NCBI GenBank assembly: GCA_011800155.1
Contig: JAALGH010000011.1
Span: 1,488,001-1,552,000, forward strand
Origin: Flammulina velutipes
Taxonomy: Eukaryota > Basidiomycota > Agaricomycetes > Agaricales > Physalacriaceae
DNA length: 64,000 nucleotides
Direction of reading: 5' to 3'
In this document: positions 53,953-64,000 of the stretch, piece by piece
How the letters are laid out: the number at the start of each line of letters is the position of its first letter
Position numbering within the stretch: the first letter of the stretch is position 1
Made by a program: the position numbers and the translations under genes
The notes under the pieces: generated by a model
The model's input: the letters and a program-made list of their open reading frames with translations, nothing else
The model's database searches: none
Told to the model about the DNA's origin: nothing

Positions 53953-55425
53953 CTAACGTAGCACCGGAGGAACAACAGGAAAGTATCTCTTCTTGACGGA
54001 AGGGAGGCAGACATCAAGTATCCAGTCCCTCAGTCTTGTTTCCTCCTTCTCGTCAACTTCGATGACCTCAGCAGCTACACCTTCTGTATCGTCCGGGACG
54101 ACCACCACGACGTCGACGGTTATCTTCTTCAAAAACAATGTGGGTGCCGTCAACACACGATCAAGCACTGCCCATGTGCTATCGCAATGCTCCGTCTTTT
54201 CGGGGAATGCGAAGGTGAGGACGGTTTCTGGGAAACGAAATTCGAGGTGAACGCGTTCCAGATCGGGATTTGGCGGGAGTGCAGCGATAGCAGCAGTTAC
54301 CCACTGAGTTACGCCACCGTGCTTGCCTTGAATGACGTCCGGCTGGAGATTCAAGCAAACAATATTCTCGATTTGTAGTGGAGGTGCGTATGAAGAAGCT
54401 GAATTGGAATTTAGAGATATAAAAACGAGAGAATGTGACTACGCACCCTTGTCAACGAACACATCACCCTTGAAGGATAACGTGCGTAGAGTTGATTTCG
54501 AACGCTCTATGAGCTTGTTAATCCTTCGCCCATAGTCGGGGCTGATCTGAATCCAACTATTGAAGACCAGTTCCTGGATATCCAACGCAGGGAAGACACG
54601 CGCGCTCGCCAACATATCAATGAAAGCAAAGTCGTAAGGCCCGTCTGCGTCAAGCTGTAGACACTTAACGCGAAAGGGTGCACCGTACGATGGGAATTGG
54701 CTAAGTTTGTCGAAATCAAAGACGATGTCCGGCTCCTCCTCGATGAGGGGTGTCGTTTGCTCCTCCGGGATGTCCAATATAGTTTTGAAATCCCCGAACT
54801 TGAGGCGAGTGAGCTGCAAGAAGTCCAATCCAGCTGTGACCGCCTTCAAGAAGCTAAAAAGCTGCGGGACAGTGATAATGCAGTCGGTCAGCTTTGCCGA
54901 TGATAGGAGGGAGGTCGAATGTTGGAGGGCTGGGAAGAATGGCTTGCATTTCGCTACGGCGCAAAAGTCAAAGAATCGAAGCTCCAGTGACTTGACTCTG
55001 GTGAATTGGGAAATGAATTCGGCGAGCAGGTACGGGCTGTCGCGCTCTGCCGATTGGGCAGTAAATTCGGTAAGCAACATGTCTTTGGTATCCAGCAGTA
55101 TGGGGAAGGACTTGATGAGCATCATGTGCGTTTCTATGTCCGCCTCGCATCGACCGTCGTCCTCATCGCAGACAGTGACATTGGGAAACAGACGCCGGAT
55201 AATCTCCCCGCTGAGGTCTGGCCACAGTTGCAGCATGCTGAACATGTGCGAGAGCGGGTTCGCGCATTCTTCACGAAGCACCGTGCAGTCGAGGGCTTCG
55301 CCTTCGCTCCTACGCGCTTTGATAAAATCGTTGATTAAGCGCTTATCGGCGTTCAAGACCTCGTCGAGGATCATTTGCCTGATTTCGATGGGGAGAGCGT
55401 GGATTGGGGCTCGCCTATGATGCAT
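53953..55425 (-). CDS. F-box-like/LRR-type protein 3
   Basis: A 474-aa protein from exons 55425-54447 and 54398-53953 (1425 bases). The N-terminus MHHRRAPIHALPIEIRQMILDEVL resembles a degenerate F-box. The rest is leucine-rich (FTRVKSLELRFFDF, FDFDKLSQFPSYGAPFRVKCLQL, FPALDIQELVFNSWIQI, STLRTLSFKGDVFV). The last part has a valine-rich beta segment, ITVDVVVVVPDD. A longer N-terminus from 55488 is open, but a splice there is also possible. Confidence 0.75.
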
Positions 55426-55858
55426 CTGCAAGCTGAGAGTTAGTGGACACTGAGATCCAATTAAAAACGAACTTGCCGTGTTCAACATGAAAGGGGTCGA
55501 GAGAGCCTACCAATCAAAATAATGCCAACATATTTATGCCAGACTCGAGCATCAAATTTCCTGTGCTCAAACGCATCGGCCAATCGTGTAGATTTTGAAA
55601 TACAGCGGACCTGGCATCAATGCGAGACAAATTGAGGACGCGCTGGTACTCGAGAGTCGACGTCGTTGCAGGTTAAAAGAAGATAAAATTGATGGAAGGT
55701 TGCAGAGATCTCATTGGTCGATCAACTTGCCTAAATCGTACGTATTTGCGCCACGCTTTGTTATTTTGAGCTTCAATATTATAGAGGTTTTTTGCATTAA
55801 TAAATATTAGACTTTCTGACATTACTTATATATAACTGATGCCCTTATTCCCTATGCT
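55426..55858. other. Intergenic left of the MITE
   Basis: No supported gene. The 60 bp before the MITE are A/T-rich. The 8 bp next to the element (cctatgct, 55851-55858) form an imperfect target duplication with cctatggc at 56364-56371. Confidence 0.4.
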
Positions 55859-56363
55859 TAGTGTTGCCGTGAGCGTGAGTTGGCTCAGTGTGAGCCGCGG
55901 CTCAGCTCAGCTCATTGCCTTTTAAGGGCAGCTCATTGATGGCTCGCTGATGGGGCGGTCGTGGCGTCGTAAATAAGTCAGCAGCGTATATCTCTAAGGT
56001 TGTTGAAGAGTGACACTTGGAAGTTGCTCTCAATCGTAAGTATAAGCTATACAGTACTATTTTGGCTCGATTCAGAGTGTTATTACTCACTCAATCTAAG
56101 CCAGAATTGTCAAGTCTTCCGGCACTGCTATTCGTCTTAAATACAAGTGTAAAAATGACCGGGATGCAGTGTCATATGTTTAACTAAGTATATCCTAGGA
56201 TTTTACTGACATATAACGTTGGGAAGCTGTCCTGACATCGAGAACGAACTGTGAGGAGAGTGTGAGCCATCAATGAGCCATGAGCCATCATGAGCTGAGC
56301 CATCACGAGCCATCATGTCGATCAAAGCTCAGCTCAGCTCAGGCTCAGCTCACGGCAACACTA
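55859..56363 (-). mobile_element. 505-bp hAT-type MITE, copy 2
   Basis: Same element as 2661-3165 but in reverse orientation, same 505-bp length and same terminal repeats. By eye it differs at about three positions (near 56093, 55999 and 55968 of this copy). The flanking 8-mers cctatgct and cctatggc agree at six of eight positions. Both insertion sites begin ccta, so a target preference is likely. Confidence 0.92.
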
Positions 56364-57136
56364 CCTATGGCGGTGGGCATACACGGTTCCAAATGCGTAC
56401 TGTTTGGTCGTATTTTATATAGAGCCCTCCCCGCCAAAGAAGTGATGTGAGACGGCGTCGTAATTTTGAGCTTCCACAATCCATGTAGTGCTACTTTGAG
56501 GTACTGGGTCGACATATATAGTCATGTACTACACTATGCGCAATAGATAACTTCAATTTTACTCTCCTACCCTTGGGCAGATGTGCTCAGCGCCGGCCTC
56601 AAACAAAATTCTGGACATATTCATTGCACATGTTTAAGTCCTTATAACCGTACTGTCATCAGACCTTGAAACGACGCGTGAAATGGACGTAGACGCGTTA
56701 AAATTACGACCGGAGATATGTCACCCAAGCGCTATCAATTCCGTGACCTTGTGTGACTTAACGTGTATTTGCAACCAAAAGACACGAATCTGGAGCAAAT
56801 CACGGCTTTTTCTTACGGAACTTTGCTGTAATAGCTATCTAACAGTGCCATACATTGATTGTTAGTACTTCCAAGGCTCCAGGATGTCTAAACACCGTAA
56901 TCGATGGTTTGCCACCAAAGACCTCAAAGGATGATGTCATTGATCTCCCTGGCGTTACACATTTGGAACCGCGCGTGCCCACCGCCACTACCTATGCTCA
57001 TCATAATATATCTTTGATCGTGCGCCACACTTTGACGGGATCGCCATCGAAACGGACCGATTTTAGGTTCAGGGTCATATCCCACCTCTTCTTTCTCCGA
57101 CGAGGGTGCCCTTTTACAAGTCTTCTACGTGCAGGC
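56364..57136. other. Intergenic right of the MITE
   Basis: No convincing gene. An open frame continues upstream of the F-box start from 56855, but it lacks an ATG before 57137 and conserved sequence. Confidence 0.4.
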
Positions 57137-58660
57137 ATGTCTACTACTTGTCCTCGAAGTATCGCTGGCATGCCGAACGAAGTCCTACTGCAACTCTTCC
57201 AGCTACTCGCAGCGGATGGTTCAGTTTCCTCAAAGGGAGCAAGAGCACGCATCGGCCGCGTGTGCAAGCGGTGGCGAAATGTATCTCGCCTCAATAGCTA
57301 TCTGTGGACTCTCATCATCGTCGATATTGAGGAGCCTGACCCGGATGCGGACGTGGACTCTGATGACTCTGACTCTGACATGGACGTGGACAGTCCAGAC
57401 GTATCCTTCTTGGAGCAGTCCCTCTACCTTTCCCATCCTCTTCCCCTTGACATCAGTGTCACCTACAAAATACACTCCTCGGAGGTTCCGAGGACCTACG
57501 CTACATTGACGAACTCCACCCTAGCATCGTTGGCCCGGTATTGCATTCGATGGCGTACTTTCAAATGCACTACCCCGACATCCTTCATTGGTAACCTAGC
57601 GTTACTGACTTCAGGTCTCCGCGGTTCCAACATGCTGGAAACACTTTCCCTTAGGTGTAATGACGAATACCCCAGTGCATGGGATACTCACGTCCTGAAT
57701 GCTATGTATATCACCCTTCGTCTTGGTGTCAGTCATATCGAGGCCAATTTCGACATGTCGTCTATCAAGGTGGCAGACTGGGCGAGTGTCACCTCACTAA
57801 CCGCTGGGTTCGCCCTCAATACATATTGCCACTACGTGCTTTCGCGCACTACTGCCCTGGACACTCTATTCCTCTTGCATCTTGGCCGTGAAGATGTCGC
57901 CGATGACCCCCCTCGCAAACCGACAGTGTTGAACAGTGTACGCCACCTGAAGCTGGCACCATGCACAGTGCTGAGGTTTTTGGGTCAGTTCAGATTCCCG
58001 CAGGCCGACCAACTATCACTCGCCGAACCATCAGAAGTGTTTTCCGGACATAGACTCTCAGGCGGATGTCCCAATAGATCGACCACCCGCTACGATGTGG
58101 AAACACTATGCACCACCCTGGCGCTGCCCGGAAATCCTCGTAGCATTCGTAGGCTGAATATCGATTGGGATACCGTCCCATTCCAATCGTTATCGACATT
58201 ATCGCCGCTCCTGCGACTCTTCGAAAACAGTATCACGGCACTTCACATCGAATTTGGCCGCGGAATCCTTTCCAATGCGCATTCATTCTTTCACTCGCTT
58301 GTCATCGCAGACAAAACTCCCCTCCTTCCAAACCTATCCGAGCTTCACATGTCCGAAACTCGTGATCCGTCATTTGCTAGTCCTTTCTCTGGCCTATTCC
58401 AGCGCAACGCATTCGAGGACATGATCGTCTCGCGCTGTGGTGATACGGCCATTCCGGTTTTGCGGACGTTGCGATTGAGTTCCAATGCAATCCCTTCTCA
58501 GTCTGACACCCAGAGCCTTGTTCTATCGTCACTGTGTTTGACCTTGCAAGGTTTATCCAGCGTGGATGTTCCTGCTGATAAGAGGCTTGATGTGGAGTGG
58601 GCGGTGGGAGGTGTTGATATTTTGCAGGAAGGGCGCAACTATGCTCAGATGCTTTATTGA
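57137..58660 (+). CDS. F-box/LRR-type protein 4
   Basis: A 507-aa intronless protein. The start MSTTCPRSIAGMPNEVLLQLFQLLAADG leads straight into the F-box, followed by IGRVCKRWRNVSRLNSYLWTLIIVDI. An acidic insert of Asp/Ser repeats (DPDADVDSDDSDSDMDVDS) follows. Leucine-rich segments are LSLRCNDEYPS, SVRHLKLAPCTVLRFL, SIRRLNIDWDTVPF, LPNLSELHMSE and VLRTLRLSSNAIP. It is another member of the F-box group and a likely SCF adaptor. Confidence 0.85.
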   Translation: MSTTCPRSIAGMPNEVLLQLFQLLAADGSVSSKGARARIGRVCKRWRNVSRLNSYLWTLIIVDIEEPDPDADVDSDDSDSDMDVDSPDVSFLEQSLYLSHPLPLDISVTYKIHSSEVPRTYATLTNSTLASLARYCIRWRTFKCTTPTSFIGNLALLTSGLRGSNMLETLSLRCNDEYPSAWDTHVLNAMYITLRLGVSHIEANFDMSSIKVADWASVTSLTAGFALNTYCHYVLSRTTALDTLFLLHLGREDVADDPPRKPTVLNSVRHLKLAPCTVLRFLGQFRFPQADQLSLAEPSEVFSGHRLSGGCPNRSTTRYDVETLCTTLALPGNPRSIRRLNIDWDTVPFQSLSTLSPLLRLFENSITALHIEFGRGILSNAHSFFHSLVIADKTPLLPNLSELHMSETRDPSFASPFSGLFQRNAFEDMIVSRCGDTAIPVLRTLRLSSNAIPSQSDTQSLVLSSLCLTLQGLSSVDVPADKRLDVEWAVGGVDILQEGRNYAQMLY

Positions 58661-58848
58661 ATTCCACCTTAATGAATATCAAGAAACAGCGTGTAGGATT
58701 CCGAATAGCATGATGATACGTAGATACAGAGGACAGACAACAATAGGAACATGATAGAAAATACAGAGAACGGAAAACAACGAAAATAGCAGCCTCACGC
58801 ATAAAAAAGTACAACCTGTACACAACTTCTCTGACGAATCAGTAACAT

Positions 58849-60097
58849 TCACGCCTTGGGAGCCTCTTCGACCTGTTGCGGCTGTTGGGGAGGCCACATG
58901 TACGTGTAGTACGGGTGGGCGTAGTAATCTGCAGGTGGAGGTGGATACGGATATTGTTGCTGGGGATAACCCATTGGATACCCAGGAGGCGGAGGCTGAG
59001 GTTGCTGAGCCCCATTGGGAGGCGGAGGAGGTGGCGGTGAAGTATGTGAATACGGAGGAAAGGCATAGTAAGGATGCGGCTGGGTCATATACATCGGGGG
59101 AGGATAAGGATGCGTCTGCGGAGGAGGAGGAGGAGCCTGCGAGGGGACCGTCTGTGGCGTAAGCGGTGAACTGTCTACTCCAGCGTCTGACCGCTTGCGC
59201 TTTTTGCTTCCTTGACTTGCATCTGTGTCGATGGGTAACGGTCGTTTGGCCTTGACGTGTACCGGGTCTCCAAGAAGTGCTTTAGGCTTCCTCACTGGGG
59301 CAGTCATGACGGGGTTTGGAAGCGATGAGTTGGCACCACCATGGACATCCTCCTCGTCCGCTTCGCCTCGATATCTCCGTCTGCCATCGCTGCCAATCTC
59401 CATCTTAGGAGGCACCCGAAAGTGCGTTTTGTCGAGATATTCCTCGGTAATGTCCAGACTAGCAAGCTCGGGAAGCGAGGACGGAGAGCGCAGACGGCCA
59501 GAGGTAACGTCGGAGACGCGGTAGTAGGATATGAGATGCTGGGGGACGCCGTTGATGGTTAACGAGAACGTCTTTTTCATGAGGCCGTTTGCTTTGAACT
59601 GAAAGGCAGAGGTGCCGCCCACAGAACCGCCAGCTCCTCCTCCACCAAGGGATCCAACGAGCGACCTCGTAGGCTTATGCTCCGCCTGCACACCTCCCAT
59701 TAACTCTTCGTCGTGCGCGTCGCCAAACTCGCCGTCATCGCCGTCCCCGTCCTTGTCTTGCTTGCGTTTACGTCCTGCTCGTCCACCAGTCTCGCGGTAA
59801 AGAAGAAAATTGCCCAGGATGCGCGAAGGAGACCAGTTGTAGCCGTCTGTCCAACGTTTGATTCCACTTTCCTATAGGAGAAGATGAAAAGAGTCAGAAT
59901 GCGGCTCTGTGAGCGAACGCATCGCGCACCTCCTCGTCAAAGACAAAGACGCTCCCACTGACGATCATCTTTCGTTCAGCATCGACCAGACGGCGCGTAA
60001 CGCGCGGAATCAAGCCTCTGCGGGCAGCTTCGAGGATGAGGAGAGCGTCGCCGGTCGTCGATATCCAGCCAGACCATGGAGGATCTGGATGCGACAT
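58849..60097 (-). CDS. WOPR-domain transcription regulator (Gti1/Pac2 family)
   Basis: A 396-aa fungal regulator of the Wor1/Ryp1/Sge1 family, which controls morphology, development or virulence switches. Exons are 60097-59930 and 59871-58849 (1191 bases). WOPRa covers about residues 8-85: WSGWISTTGDALLILEAARRGLIPRVTRRL, GSVFVFDEEESGIKRWTDGYNWSPSRILGNFLLYRE. A basic linker (GRKRKQDKDG) leads to WOPRb (KKTFSLTINGVPQHLISYYRVSDV). The C-terminus holds a KKRKR nuclear signal and long Pro/Tyr/Gln runs typical of activation domains. Confidence 0.93.
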
Positions 60098-60552
60098 GTT
60101 CAAGTCTTATTACTGTCCAGAACGTCGCCGTTAGCAGCAGTCAAAGCAGAGCAGGCTGCTACGCACGTTGAGCTCGCGAGCTCGACACCGTCACTCGGAC
60201 GTCTCCGACGCCTTCGTGTCGAATAAATGCGCTGCCTGAGTGTTAATTGGGACGCCTGCGACATGATGGTAAAGATGAGCGCCCCTCCGTCCGCCAAAAA
60301 TTTAAAGTTAAAGTTTCACCTTGCAAAACAGAGTTCGGCGGGCGGGTGGGCAAAATCGTGGCGGGAGCAAGGAACAATTTCAAGCGGAGTTTGAAATATC
60401 GATATCACGTTGTGGCGCAAAGCCGCCACATGGTAAATAATTTAGTTAGTTACAAGCTGGTTACAAGTACAAGGTAATACAGTTGCGCCAGACGGTGAAT
60501 AATTAGTTACATGCCATCGTTGTTGTACACGTTATTCGTACACCCTCTTCGT
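60098..60552. other. WOPR gene upstream region
   Basis: No gene seen. Contains repeated gtgg/gcgcca-type short motifs near 60410-60490 (tggcgcaaagccgcca, gttgcgcca). Confidence 0.4.
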
Positions 60553-60865
60553 TCAGCATAAACAGAACGCAACCCAATAGTCATCGCCCTCCACCGCGTA
60601 CTTCTCAATCGTATCGGATCGGTCAAGCGCTACAGCCAGCGCGTTGACCGCCACGCCTGTCGCTATCACAGACAGGGCCGCCGTAGCAGCTGTTGATATA
60701 GCCCCAGGGGATAACTAACAGGACTCTATTAGTCGGGGCGCCACACAACTAACTCTAATAACTCACTTTAAGGTGATGTTTGGGGATCATCGAGCCAGAG
60801 CTCGAGGGCGTAAACATGCCTCTCGATGTGGACATGGCTTGACGTGCTAACAGCGTCGGGTTCAT
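60553..60865 (-). CDS. Small protein with possible mitochondrial presequence
   Basis: Two exons, 60865-60767 and 60714-60553, join in frame to 86 aa. The N-terminus MNPTLLARQAMSTSRGMF is basic, hydroxylated and lacks acidic residues, like a mitochondrial presequence. One hydrophobic helix follows (TAATAALSVIATGVAVNALAVAL), then a short acidic tail (DRSDTIEKYAVEGDDYW). Size and layout resemble small inner-membrane subunits of respiratory complexes, but I recognise no specific family. Confidence 0.5.
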
Positions 60866-63907
<3,042 letters not shown>

Positions 63908-64000
63908 TCCTGAACCGTGTCTTTGTCGATAATTTAAGGTGTCGCCGACACGGAAAGTTAAGAGCTGGGTGTCACAGAACAAGTTGCAGACACGCAGGGG
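63908..64000 (-). promoter_or_regulatory. SEC23 5' flank to window edge
   Basis: Upstream sequence of the SEC23 start on the minus strand, cut by the window end. No motif called. Confidence 0.4.

Overview
The window looks like nuclear DNA of a mushroom-forming basidiomycete (Agaricomycete). Nearly every gene is split by short introns of about 45-60 nt with GT...AG ends. It carries families typical of this group: a Clp1-like clamp-development protein, small FunK1-type kinases, F-box/LRR proteins, basidiomycete P450s, a WOPR (Gti1/Pac2) regulator and an Rrm4-type endosomal RNA-binding protein. All gene models were joined by hand from splice signals, reading phase and comparison of paralogs inside the window. 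Exon coordinates are given where the joined length is a multiple of three.

Left part (1-16.7 kb): the 3' part of an MFS transporter (allantoate permease-like family) is followed by a nest of small DNA transposons (about 2.16-3.63 kb). After this comes a tandem array of kinase - P450 - kinase - kinase - P450. The three kinases are SRPK-like paralogs with one shared intron layout, one shared promoter block and a similar basic N-terminus. One appears to be a pseudokinase, one is broken, and one is intact with changed catalytic-loop residues. The two P450s are intact, with 17 and 16 exons, and each has a candidate 3-nt micro-exon.

Middle part (16.7-31.7 kb): a DCAF4-like WD40 protein, a tRNA-Glu(UUC), an F-box/LRR protein whose start overlaps the start of a small plus-strand gene, a Clp1-like protein, an Rrm4 homolog (three RRMs and a C-terminal MLLE), a small secreted protein, a tandem repeat, and the spindle-checkpoint protein Mad3.

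Accessory block (31.9-42.8 kb): five copies of a short FunK1-type kinase module surround RAD52, a P-loop NTPase and an acidic orphan. A 1.7-kb part of this block exists as an inverted duplicate on the two sides.

Right part (43-64 kb): a condensin subunit (Cnd3/Ycg1/CAP-G), a very long disordered protein, three more F-box-type proteins, a second near-identical copy of the 505-bp hAT-type MITE, a WOPR regulator, a small protein with a possible mitochondrial presequence, and SEC23 of the COPII coat. Housekeeping genes (SEC23, condensin, RAD52, Mad3, Rrm4) thus alternate with fast-evolving families (F-box, FunK1, kinase/P450, MITEs).
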